Shown: positions 1-6,845, counted from the stretch's first letter. The stretch is DNA of 6,865 nucleotides from Mageeibacillus sp. UBA5436 (GCA_002427545.1 DIRM01000037.1:40051-46915), one strand, 5' to 3'. Numbers and translations: made by a program. The notes: a model not told the origin generated them from the sequence alone.

Positions 1-19
1 TATAAAATGAGGAAATAAA

Positions 20-49
20 TATAATATAACTGAAACGTAGGAGGTTTCC
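20..49 (+). promoter_or_regulatory. Possible promoter -10 and strong ribosome site before ntpK
   Basis: Bases 20-25 read TATAAT, a perfect sigma-70/SigA -10 hexamer, inside a very AT-rich leader. A -35 box at the usual 17-base spacing would fall at or before base 1, so it cannot be checked. AGGAGG at 39-44 is a near-ideal Shine-Dalgarno sequence, five bases before the ATG at 50. The ribosome site is secure. The promoter is a guess, because AT-rich DNA throws up TATAAT by chance and this operon could equally be read through from an upstream ntpI. Confidence 0.35.
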
Positions 50-550
50 ATGACATTATTGGTACGTTTTTTTGAAGAATTGTTCTCAGGAGCAGGCTTG
101 GCAATGCTAGGTGGTGCTCTGACGGCATTAATCACTGGTATTGGATCGGCAAAGGCTGTTGGCCGCGTTGGACAAGTTGCATCAGGCGTCTTGGCAGAAG
201 ACCCAAGTATTTTTGGTAAACTTATTATTTTGCAGGCATTGCCTGGCACACAAGGAATTTATGGTTTATTGGTCTGGTTCTTTGTCATGATCTTTGGTGG
301 TTTCTTTGCTGGTACGGCAAGTGATCTTACAATTATCCAGGGAATGCTGTATATTCTTGCTTGTTTACCCATGATGATTGTTGGCTATCTTTCTGCCATT
401 TATCAAGGTAAAGTTGCGGCAGATGGGGTTGCACTCGTTGCTAAACGTCCGGAAGAACAATCCAAAGCCATCGTGCTTGCCGCCATGGTTGAGACTTATG
501 CTATTTTGGCTCTGCTAGTTTCTATTTTGTCAATCATGAATGTCGGCTAA
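50..550 (+). CDS. ntpK: V-type ATPase subunit K (rotor ring, membrane)
   Basis: This 166-residue proteolipid forms the membrane rotor ring (Vo) that carries ions through the cell membrane. It is the double-hairpin, four-helix type (about 16-17 kDa), with helices at roughly residues 14-36, 55-84, 94-118 and 138-163. The motif LPGTQG (64-69) lies in helix 2, QGK (119-121) in the loop after helix 3, and VETYA (147-151) in helix 4. By alignment from memory with Enterococcus hirae NtpK, L64, T67, Q68, Q119 and E148 correspond to its Na+-binding residues L61, T64, Q65, Q110 and E139; the spacing of 29 between Gln and Glu is the same. Only the second hairpin carries the ion-binding carboxylate, as is normal for this type. 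Length is close to the E. hirae protein (156). The ATG at 50 has the best ribosome site in the window, which suits a subunit needed in about ten copies per enzyme. Na+ specificity is inferred from the ligands. Confidence 0.95.
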   Translation: MTLLVRFFEELFSGAGLAMLGGALTALITGIGSAKAVGRVGQVASGVLAEDPSIFGKLIILQALPGTQGIYGLLVWFFVMIFGGFFAGTASDLTIIQGMLYILACLPMMIVGYLSAIYQGKVAADGVALVAKRPEEQSKAIVLAAMVETYAILALLVSILSIMNVG

Positions 551-583
551 ATCGACTTGCTTGCAGACAGAAGTTTGAGAAAC

Positions 584-588
584 GAGGG
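584..588 (+). promoter_or_regulatory. Ribosome binding site that sets the ntpE start
   Basis: GAGGG lies seven bases before the ATG at 596. The longer reading would begin at a TTG at 557, only six bases after the ntpK stop and with no purine-rich site before it, so the ATG at 596 is preferred. Confidence 0.75.
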
Positions 589-595
589 TAGAATC

Positions 596-1204
596 ATGAT
601 AGAAGGATTAGACAATATTCGTGACAGTGTCATGAAGCGTGCGAACGAGTCGGCCGATCGGATTCTTGCAGAGGCTTGTTCGGAAGCAGAAGACATCTTA
701 CTTGCTGCTAAAGAGGAGCAGGCTCGTTTGGATTACGAACAAGATATGATGCTAGAGCAGCGTCGCTCGCGTGCTTTGACGAGGGCTCGTTCGATGGGTG
801 AATTAGAACGTCGCCGCATTATACTTGAAGCAAAACAAAATTTAATTGACGAAACGCTGGAAGCAGCGATGACTAAGCTTCGCAACTTATCAGATGACGA
901 GCGAGAAGCTTTCTATTTGCGTTTGCTTCGCGATATTGCTGCAGATGGGCAGACCATTATTTTTTCACATTTGGACGAATCAATTGCTAATCGTGTTATC
1001 GAGAAATCTGGTTATCATCTGAAGCTCGGTGCTTACGATGATTCATTTACAGGCGGATTCATTTTAGAAGAAGGTCGTGTTAGTTGGAGTTTTGCCTTCG
1101 ATGCGATGCTCGAAACAGATCGTGAAACCTATGTGGAATTGATAGCAGAAACGCTCTATCCATCATTGACGGCAAAAGAGAATATTGAGAGGGATGAGAG
1201 ATGA
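596..1204 (+). CDS. ntpE: V-type ATPase subunit E (peripheral stalk)
   Basis: Subunit E pairs with subunit G/H to build the peripheral stalk (stator), which stops the A3B3 head from turning with the rotor. The predicted 202-residue protein has the family layout: a long charged helix or coiled coil at about residues 8-105, rich in Glu, Lys, Arg and Ala, followed by a globular C-terminal domain. That domain ends with the family signature GGFILEEG (153-160) and the FDAMLE-type segment (168-173). Length is typical of bacterial E subunits (about 190-205). An in-frame TTG at 557 would add 13 residues, but it lacks a ribosome site and the added residues do not look like the family. The stop codon overlaps the ntpC start (ATGA, 1201-1204), so the two are probably translationally coupled. 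The matching stalk partner G/H is not in this window and is expected upstream of ntpI. Confidence 0.92.
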   Translation: MIEGLDNIRDSVMKRANESADRILAEACSEAEDILLAAKEEQARLDYEQDMMLEQRRSRALTRARSMGELERRRIILEAKQNLIDETLEAAMTKLRNLSDDEREAFYLRLLRDIAADGQTIIFSHLDESIANRVIEKSGYHLKLGAYDDSFTGGFILEEGRVSWSFAFDAMLETDRETYVELIAETLYPSLTAKENIERDER

Positions 1205-2415
1205 CGAATCGATTCTCAGCCAAATCACATATACGGTTTGCCCGCAAGCCGCTTAGCTGGGATAGAGAAGGCTTGCTGGATACGTCATACGCCCATGCAT
1301 CGGGCCGTATACGTCTCTTAGAGGAGCGCTTTCTTGGATTCGACGATTTTGAAAAATTGGCCGATTCAAAAACAAGCGATAGCGAGCGTGGACAGATACT
1401 AGACGCCGCTGCTTATCCCGCTGCCGATTACTTAGAAAAACGTGTTCTTTTGGGGCGTAGTGAAAATAATAAACTTCTCAAAGAACTCGATCAAAACGGT
1501 CCATTAACGCGCGCATTGCTTCTCGATATCGATTATCATAATTTGAAAAGTTTATTAAAACATTATCTTTTAGCAGAAGAAGGACTAGCAGATACAAGTA
1601 CCGAACAACGTGAAGATATAAATGCTAAAACAAAGCTACCCGTAGCCGTACAGAGCGTTTTAATTCCTGATGGTTATACCGATTTGCAGCTCATGCGTAA
1701 AGCCATTCTAGAAACCATTGCTTTAGAGAAATCAGAGCTGGAGGACATGGCTACAGCCGTCCCTTCAGATGAAACGGTATGGTCGCCTGTAGCGATTGAT
1801 CCAGAATTACAACGCTCAATGGCCAAGCTTATTCTGGCATGGTATCAGCATCCTGAAGCACTGACTATAGCCATCGAAGCCGATAAACTGTATTTTGATC
1901 ATGCTCAAAAAATAATTCATGACCCAAAGATAGGAACAGCCAAGTGGTTTTTGCAGGATTATTTCAGCCTTAAGGCGGATATAGCAAATCTCCAAATGCT
2001 ACTTCGTGTTCGAAAATTCCATGGTGGTCATGCATATCTCAAACGCATCTTGGTATGTGGCGGTGAGGTTGATCCAACAAAACTGATCAATCTTTACGAT
2101 AGCAGCACAGAAGATATCATTGAGCTCTGGCAAAAAGATGGTGGTTTGACAAAAGAATTAGCAGAGAAAATTCAAGATGCCGAAAAGCATGATGATGTAT
2201 GGGCACTCGGTGAAGCGTCAGATAATCTTTTGATGCGATTAGCCGAGCAAGGCAGACGCCAGACATTTAGTGCAGACACATTGGCAGGATTCTGGCTTAG
2301 TAGACAAATTGAAGGACAAAATTTGCGTATTCTGTTTAGTGGACTTGAGCGTGGTTACAGCGGACAAAGACTACTAAACTTGTTGAGAGTTATATACAGG
2401 AGAAAAGGCAGATGA
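1201..2415 (+). CDS. ntpC: V-type ATPase subunit C (rotor connector, long form)
   Basis: Subunit C (the d subunit of eukaryotic V-ATPase) is a funnel-shaped, all-helical socket that joins the central axle (D and F) to the K ring. Family landmarks visible here include a tyrosine and arginine-rich first helix (about 30-48), DYHNLKSLLKHYLL (111-124), a DKLYFD segment (228-233), the segment around DIANLQMLLRVRKFH (260-274), and the C-terminal EGQNLRILFSG (371-381) that precedes a final RLLNLLRVIY helix. The protein has 404 residues, clearly longer than the roughly 330-335 of E. hirae NtpC. Extra length seems to lie at the N-terminus (about 20 residues) and in an acidic, variable stretch at about 130-200. 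AGAGGG at 1188-1193 serves as ribosome site. The gene overlaps its neighbours by ATGA at both ends. Sequence identity in this family is low, so the call rests on these landmarks together with the operon position. Confidence 0.88.
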   Translation: MTNRFSAKSHIRFARKPLSWDREGLLDTSYAHASGRIRLLEERFLGFDDFEKLADSKTSDSERGQILDAAAYPAADYLEKRVLLGRSENNKLLKELDQNGPLTRALLLDIDYHNLKSLLKHYLLAEEGLADTSTEQREDINAKTKLPVAVQSVLIPDGYTDLQLMRKAILETIALEKSELEDMATAVPSDETVWSPVAIDPELQRSMAKLILAWYQHPEALTIAIEADKLYFDHAQKIIHDPKIGTAKWFLQDYFSLKADIANLQMLLRVRKFHGGHAYLKRILVCGGEVDPTKLINLYDSSTEDIIELWQKDGGLTKELAEKIQDAEKHDDVWALGEASDNLLMRLAEQGRRQTFSADTLAGFWLSRQIEGQNLRILFSGLERGYSGQRLLNLLRVIYRRKGR

Positions 2416-2801
2416 ATGAAATAGCAGTCTTAGGTGATTTGGGCAGTGTCATTGGTTTCCGTGGTCTTGGCTTTACAGTCGTAGCGGTTGAACCAGATAC
2501 GGATGTTATGGCGGCATTAAATGACTTAATTGAGCAAAATCGTTTTGCCGTGATTTACATGACGGAACCAGTTGCTGAACAATGCGAAAGTATTCTTCGC
2601 GAGAGACAAGATGCCTATTTGCCAGCCTTGATACCGATTCCTTCTACTTCAGAAAAGAGTGGATTCGGTATGCATAATGTTGAGGAAGCCGTGCGTAAGG
2701 CAGTCGGTTTTGATGTCCTGAACATTATGGAAGAAAATGCGACTCTTAGTGAAGAAACAGAGAATGAAGATCACAATTTCGGTGAAACCGAGATATATTA
2801 A
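2412..2801 (+). CDS. ntpF: V-type ATPase subunit F (central axle), acidic tail
   Basis: Subunit F binds subunit D to form the rotating central stalk; in studied V/A-ATPases it affects ATPase activity. It is called NtpG in the E. hirae naming. The family core is plain: IAVLGDLGSVIGFRGLGF (4-21), a FAVIYMTE strand (45-52), PALIPIPS (71-78), and a last helix VEEAVRKAVGFDVL (90-103). The typical protein stops at about this point (100-105 residues). This one continues to residue 129 with a tail at 107-129 that has nine Glu/Asp and no Lys or Arg. The tail is in frame with a normal TAA stop and is followed after 14 bases by ntpA, so a sequencing frameshift is unlikely. AGGAGA at 2398-2403, inside the end of ntpC, is the ribosome site, and the four-base ATGA overlap suggests coupled translation. 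Confidence 0.92.
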   Translation: MNEIAVLGDLGSVIGFRGLGFTVVAVEPDTDVMAALNDLIEQNRFAVIYMTEPVAEQCESILRERQDAYLPALIPIPSTSEKSGFGMHNVEEAVRKAVGFDVLNIMEENATLSEETENEDHNFGETEIY

Positions 2802-2815
2802 ATAGGGAGACAAGA

Positions 2816-4591
2816 ATGAGTAATGCATATAGTAGCGGAAAGATCGTGAAAATATCTGGGCCATTGGTGGTTGCCGAGGGTATGCGTGATGTAAACATGT
2901 TCGATGTCGTCAATGTTGGTGATATGGGCTTAATCGGTGAAGTCATCGAGGTACATGGTGATCAGGCATCGATACAGGTCTATGAAGAAACAGCCGGAAT
3001 CAAGCCGGGCGAACCAGTGCAATCCGAGGGACATCCACTTTCGGTTGAACTAGCTCCAGGCTTATTAGGTCAAATCTTTGACGGTATACAACGCCCGCTT
3101 AGTGTGATGTATGAGGAGGGCGGCAGTAATATCGAACGTGGTGTCAAGGTTGAATCTCTGGATAAGAAAAAACTTTGGAATTTTATAGCCCAGGTTAAGA
3201 AAGGTGATAAAGTCATCGCTGGCGATATTATCGGGGAAGTTCAAGAAACCGATGTTATCGTGCATAAGGTTATGGTTCCGCCTCAGTTGAAGGGAACTTG
3301 GACGATTGAATCAATAGAAGAAGGCGATCACACCATCACAGATACACTTGCCAAAGTTCAAAACAATAATGGTGAAATCAAAGAGATTCAGATGTTACAA
3401 ACCTGGCCAGTTCGCCGTTCACGCCCACATGCAGGCAAACTTGCCCCATCTGAACCTATGGTCACAGGTCAACGTATCGTAGATATGTTATTCCCTATTA
3501 CACGAGGCGGTACAGCCGCCGTTCCAGGTCCTTTTGGTTCTGGTAAAACCGTTATCCAGCATCAACTTGCCAAATGGGCCGATTCAGATATCGTGGTTTA
3601 TATTGGTTGTGGTGAGCGTGGCAATGAAATGACGGACGTTTTGAATGAATTTCCAGAACTCATCGACCCCAAAACAGGTCGTTCTATGATGGCGCGTACC
3701 ATCTTGATTGCCAATACTTCAGATATGCCAGTTGCGGCACGTGAAGCATCAATTTATACAGGCATCACAATTGCCGAATATTATCGAGATATGGGATATG
3801 CCGTCTCAATCATGGCGGATTCTACTTCGCGTTGGGCAGAAGCGCTTCGTGAGATGAGCGGTAGACTTGAAGAAATGCCAGGCGAGGAAGGTTATCCAGC
3901 CTATCTGGGTTCTCGCATGGCTCAATTTTATGAACGTGCTGGCGCAGTTAAAACATTGGGCTCGGATGAGCGCATGGGTTATCTTACAGCCATCGGTGCC
4001 GTTTCGCCACCTGGTGGAGATATGTCTGACCCAGTTGTTCAGGCAACCCTGCGTATTGTAAAAGTTTTCTGGAGATTGGATTCAGATCTTGCCTATAAAC
4101 GTCATTTCCCAGCCATTAACTGGCTTCAAAGCTATTCACTTTACGAAGAGAAGGCAATGAACTGGTTAGATGAGAATATTAATCCGCATTGGTCCGCCCG
4201 CCGTGAACAAGCCATGCATCTTTTAGCCGACGAAGCCGAGCTTGAAGAAATCATTCGCTTAGTTGGTGAAGATACCTTGTCGGCCGCGGATAAAATTAAA
4301 ATGGAAGCGGCTCGCTCGCTACGTGAAGACTTTTTGCATCAAAATTCCTTTGATGATGTTGATACCTATACACCGCTTGAAAAGCAGTTTTACTTACTCG
4401 ATTTGATCCTTACCTATTTTGATGAGGCGACAGCTGCTGCGGAGTCTGGTACACCTGCCCGCTCCCTGTTGAATCTCAAGGTAATGGAAGCCATCGGCCG
4501 TTACAAAATTGTTGATGAGAAAGATGCAAAACGAGTTTATCAAGAAATTCAAGATGAGATACGAAGCGAAATCCGCGCAAAAGTGAATTAA
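2816..4591 (+). CDS. ntpA: V-type ATPase catalytic subunit A
   Basis: This is the nucleotide-hydrolysing subunit, three copies of which alternate with B in the cytoplasmic V1 head. The 591-residue length matches the family (E. hirae 593). The order of parts is an N-terminal beta-barrel (about 1-75), the bulge or non-homologous region found in A but not in F-type beta subunits (about 110-195), the nucleotide-binding domain, and a helical C-terminal domain (about 440-591). Key residues visible are the Walker A loop GPFGSGKT (238-245, with K244), the catalytic glutamate in GERGNE (E267), Walker B around SIMAD (331-335), and the alpha/beta ATPase signature PAINWLQSYS (432-441). K244 and E267 match E. 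hirae K238 and E261 at a constant offset of six. There is no intein, unlike some archaeal and fungal A subunits. AGGGAGA at 2804-2810 is the ribosome site. Nothing in the sequence suggests loss of activity. Confidence 0.98.
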   Translation: MSNAYSSGKIVKISGPLVVAEGMRDVNMFDVVNVGDMGLIGEVIEVHGDQASIQVYEETAGIKPGEPVQSEGHPLSVELAPGLLGQIFDGIQRPLSVMYEEGGSNIERGVKVESLDKKKLWNFIAQVKKGDKVIAGDIIGEVQETDVIVHKVMVPPQLKGTWTIESIEEGDHTITDTLAKVQNNNGEIKEIQMLQTWPVRRSRPHAGKLAPSEPMVTGQRIVDMLFPITRGGTAAVPGPFGSGKTVIQHQLAKWADSDIVVYIGCGERGNEMTDVLNEFPELIDPKTGRSMMARTILIANTSDMPVAAREASIYTGITIAEYYRDMGYAVSIMADSTSRWAEALREMSGRLEEMPGEEGYPAYLGSRMAQFYERAGAVKTLGSDERMGYLTAIGAVSPPGGDMSDPVVQATLRIVKVFWRLDSDLAYKRHFPAINWLQSYSLYEEKAMNWLDENINPHWSARREQAMHLLADEAELEEIIRLVGEDTLSAADKIKMEAARSLREDFLHQNSFDDVDTYTPLEKQFYLLDLILTYFDEATAAAESGTPARSLLNLKVMEAIGRYKIVDEKDAKRVYQEIQDEIRSEIRAKVN

Positions 4592-4600
4592 GGAGAGAGT

Positions 4601-5995
4601 ATGCCTAGACAATATCGCACAATAGAAGAAGTCGCCGGTCCTCTAATGCTGGTTCGCGGCGTCGAAGATGTGGCCTATGATGAGATGGGTGAGATTGAGC
4701 TACCGAATGGCGAGAAGCGTCGCTGTCGTGTACTGGAGATCAATGGAAAAGATGCCTTGGTTCAGTTATTCGAGAGTGCCATCGGCATCAGTCCTGAGGA
4801 CAGCCAAGTGCGCTTCCTTGGAAAAGGCTTAGATTTAGCACTGGCACCCGATATGCTTGGACGTGTCTTTAATGGAATGGGTACGCCCATGGACGATGCA
4901 CCGCCAGTTATCCCAGAGTTTCGTCGGGATATCAATGGCAGTCCATTAAATCCAGCTGCTAGAGATTACCCTAATGAATTTATCGAAACTGGGATATCAG
5001 CTATCGATGGCCTAAATACTCTGGTTCGTGGTCAAAAGCTACCCATTTTCTCAGCTTCTGGTTTACCTCATAATCAATTAGCGGCTCAAATAGCCAGACA
5101 GGCAAAGGTGCTCGGCGATGATGAAGAATTCGCTGTTGTCTTTGCTGCAATGGGTATCACCTATGAAGATGCGGACTTTTTTGTATCGGACTTTCGCCGT
5201 ACAGGTGCGATTGAGCGCACGGTCTTATTTTTAAACCTTGCTGATCAGCCGCCAATTGAGCGTATTTCCACACCTCGTATGGCATTAACATGCGCAGAGT
5301 ATTTAGCATTTGATCTCGATATGCAAGTGCTCGTTATCTTGACAGATATGACTTATTATGCAGAAGCCCTTCGCGAAATTTCTGCCGCCCGAAAAGAAGT
5401 TCCAGGACGTCGTGGTTATCCAGGTTATCTCTATACCGACCTTGCAAGCATCTATGAGCGTGCTGGTCGTGTGAAGGGAAAAAAAGGATCCATTACTATG
5501 ATGCCGATCTTGACCATGCCCGATGACGATAAGACGCATCCTGTTCCAGATTTAACAGGCTATATCACAGAAGGTCAGATTATCTTGGATCGTGCTTTGA
5601 ATAATAGTGGTATTCGCCCACCAATCGATGTTTTGCCATCTCTGTCTCGTTTAAAAGACAAAGGTATTGGTGAAGGAAAGACCAGAGGCGACCATGCCGA
5701 TGTGATGAACCAATTGTTTGCTGCGTATTCGAGAGGTAAAGATGCAAGAGAACTTGCCGTTATCCTTGGTGAATCAGCGCTTTCGGAAATGGATCAACTC
5801 TATGCTCATTTTTCAACCGCCTTTGAACAAAAATATCTTAATCAAAGTTTCCAAGAAGATCGTGGAATCGAAGAAACTTTAGCTATTGGTTGGGAGCTTT
5901 TAGGCATGCTGCCAGCATCCGAACTGAAGCGTATCGATCAAAAATGGATCGATCGCTACTATCCAACTAAAGAAAACACACAGACAGAAGAGTAG
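4601..5995 (+). CDS. ntpB: V-type ATPase subunit B (non-catalytic head subunit)
   Basis: Subunit B alternates with A in the V1 head and completes each catalytic site at the A/B interface. It has 464 residues, as expected (E. hirae 458). An N-terminal beta-barrel (about 1-75) leads into the central domain. The P-loop position is degenerate (SASGLPHN, 151-158, without the Walker lysine), which is the family norm and explains why B does not hydrolyse ATP itself. The Walker-B-like strand is VLVILTD (243-249). The signature PPIDVLPSLS (340-349) runs directly into R350, which equals the arginine finger R350 of E. hirae NtpB. The C-terminal tail after about residue 450 is short and polar. The ribosome site AAGGAGAG (4590-4597) overlaps the ntpA stop codon, and the gap is only nine bases, so A and B are very likely made from one message in matched amounts. 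Confidence 0.98.
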   Translation: MPRQYRTIEEVAGPLMLVRGVEDVAYDEMGEIELPNGEKRRCRVLEINGKDALVQLFESAIGISPEDSQVRFLGKGLDLALAPDMLGRVFNGMGTPMDDAPPVIPEFRRDINGSPLNPAARDYPNEFIETGISAIDGLNTLVRGQKLPIFSASGLPHNQLAAQIARQAKVLGDDEEFAVVFAAMGITYEDADFFVSDFRRTGAIERTVLFLNLADQPPIERISTPRMALTCAEYLAFDLDMQVLVILTDMTYYAEALREISAARKEVPGRRGYPGYLYTDLASIYERAGRVKGKKGSITMMPILTMPDDDKTHPVPDLTGYITEGQIILDRALNNSGIRPPIDVLPSLSRLKDKGIGEGKTRGDHADVMNQLFAAYSRGKDARELAVILGESALSEMDQLYAHFSTAFEQKYLNQSFQEDRGIEETLAIGWELLGMLPASELKRIDQKWIDRYYPTKENTQTEE

Positions 5996-5999
5996 GTGA
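5994..5999 (+). promoter_or_regulatory. Ribosome binding site that sets the ntpD start
   Basis: AGGTGA overlaps the ntpB stop codon and lies five bases before the ATG at 6005. A GTG at 5996 sits inside this site and has only weak purine-rich sequence before it, so it would be a poorer start even though it opens the same frame three codons earlier. Confidence 0.65.
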
Positions 6000-6004
6000 C
6001 GGAT

Positions 6005-6700
6005 ATGGCATCAACTAATATCAGTCCAAATCGTATGGAACTCATGCGGCTACGTCGTGAACTCGATGTAGCCAGACGCGGACATCGCTTACTAAAAGAC
6101 AAGCGAGATGGCATGATGCAGGTTTTCCTAGAGCTGGCCCAGGAGAACATCCGCCTCAGAAGAGAAAGCGATCGTCTCCTTGGTGAAGCAGCCGAATCGA
6201 TGGCACTTGCCAGAGCCGTACTTCAGCCAGAAATCCTAGGTGAAGCTCTGCAATTGAGTAGTCAGCCTGCTAGCGTTAAAGTAGAAGAAAAACAAATCAT
6301 GGCAGTAACATTGCCTGAAATTGTGATTGAGGCTGATCTTATGCAAGAGAAGCGTTTGCCTAGTTATGGACTAGCGATGACCTCTGCCGATGTCGATGTG
6401 GCGGTCACGAGACTTGGTAATGCACTTCCTGCTCTCCTAAAACTTGCTTCCGTAGAAAAGCAAGTACAGTTGATGGCAGCCGAATTAGAAAAGACCCGTC
6501 GCCGAGTCAATAGCTTGGAGCATATCTTGATTCCAAATCTGGAAGAAAATATCCGTGCAATCCAATTGAAAATGGATGAAAATGAACGCGATAATTTAAC
6601 CCGTTTGATGAAGGTTAAGGATATGATCACAGAATCAGCAATCCTAGAACGACGCGCCAGAGATCAACAACGCGAGGCTTTAGCTGCGAGAGACCAATAA
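6005..6700 (+). CDS. ntpD: V-type ATPase subunit D (central axle)
   Basis: Subunit D is the coiled-coil shaft that turns inside the A3B3 head and passes the rotation to F, C and the K ring. With the ATG at 6005 the protein has 231 residues and begins MASTNISPNR, as family members do (a short lead, then a NPTR-like motif and MEL). The two long helices of the shaft are the N-terminal part (about 8-75), including RGHRLLKDKRD (25-35), and the C-terminal part (about 145-222), including KTRRRVNSLE (163-172) and the DENERDNLTR segment (191-200). Between them lies the less conserved globular part that binds F (about 80-140). It is about 20 residues longer than the E. hirae protein (210), the extra probably lying in this middle part and the tail. 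The alternative GTG start at 5996 would add only three residues. It is the last recognisable ATPase gene here. Confidence 0.95.
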   Translation: MASTNISPNRMELMRLRRELDVARRGHRLLKDKRDGMMQVFLELAQENIRLRRESDRLLGEAAESMALARAVLQPEILGEALQLSSQPASVKVEEKQIMAVTLPEIVIEADLMQEKRLPSYGLAMTSADVDVAVTRLGNALPALLKLASVEKQVQLMAAELEKTRRRVNSLEHILIPNLEENIRAIQLKMDENERDNLTRLMKVKDMITESAILERRARDQQREALAARDQ

Positions 6701-6733
6701 TTAAAGAACGTAGTAAAAGATTTGCCATAATAG

Positions 6734-6768
6734 TACCACTCACATTGGTAGCTTTTCTTATATTTTTC
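6734..6768 (+). terminator. Weak candidate terminator after ntpD
   Basis: TACCA (6734-6738) pairs with TGGTA (6746-6750) across a seven-base loop, and a T-rich run follows from 6753 to 6768. The position, 34 bases after the ntpD stop, suits an operon end. The stem is only five base pairs with two G:C pairs, so it is well below a strong intrinsic terminator and may only be partial or accidental. Confidence 0.35.
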
Positions 6769-6813
6769 TGATTTAAGTATTCATTCACTTCATCTTTACA
6801 AGTAGGAAGCTAC
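6748..6813. repeat. Inverted repeat downstream of ntpD
   Basis: GTAGCTT at 6748-6754 is the exact inverse of AAGCTAC at 6807-6813. In RNA the pairing can extend by two U:G pairs to nine base pairs, enclosing about 50 bases. Its left arm shares three bases with the right arm of the small stem at 6734-6750, so the two structures would exclude each other. The right arm can also fold locally as AGTAG-GAAG-CTACT (6801-6814). A role in transcription ending or message stability is possible but unproven. Confidence 0.35.
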
Positions 6814-6845
6814 TGTCGCTTAAATTAAAAATCCATCATTCACTT
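6781..6845 (+). repeat. Direct repeat TCATTCACTT, two copies 55 bases apart
   Basis: The ten bases TCATTCACTT occur at 6781-6790 and again at 6836-6845. A shorter relative, CATCACTT, is at 6848-6855. The copies sit in the non-coding tail of the window, the second one running into the TTGACA hexamer. They could be binding sites for a regulator of the next gene or chance similarity in pyrimidine-rich DNA. Confidence 0.35.

Noticed and set aside
1..18. Possible last codons of an upstream gene (frame 1 reads five codons then TAA)
   Set aside because: All three forward frames have a stop within the first 18 bases, and five residues are too few to recognise ntpI or any other family. An upstream ntpI is expected from operon order only.
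557..595. TTG start that lengthens ntpE by 13 residues
   Set aside because: There is no ribosome site before it, the added residues do not resemble the family N-terminus, and the ATG at 596 has a good site.
551..595. Gap between ntpK and ntpE as a processing or attenuation site
   Set aside because: No stem or T run is visible in these 45 bases; only the ntpE ribosome site stands out.
2649..2946. Minus-strand open frames across the ntpF/ntpA junction
   Set aside because: They lie opposite strongly conserved genes, have no ribosome site or recognisable protein features, and look like chance open frames.
3065..3265. Minus-strand open frame inside ntpA
   Set aside because: It is opposite the conserved A-subunit sequence and has no independent sign of coding.
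3527..3550. Possible intein insertion site at the A-subunit P-loop
   Set aside because: Some A subunits carry an intein here, but the P-loop runs uninterrupted and the protein has normal length.
3867..4061. Second forward open frame inside ntpA
   Set aside because: It is out of frame with the conserved nucleotide-binding domain, and its translation matches nothing I recognise.
4394..4612. Minus-strand open frame over the ntpA/ntpB junction
   Set aside because: It would cover the ribosome site of ntpB, has no promoter or ribosome site of its own, and is explained by the conserved + strand genes.
5303..6630. Minus-strand open frames inside ntpB and ntpD
   Set aside because: They are opposite intact family genes and have no start signals; those in ntpD reflect the Arg/Glu/Leu-rich codons of its coiled coils.
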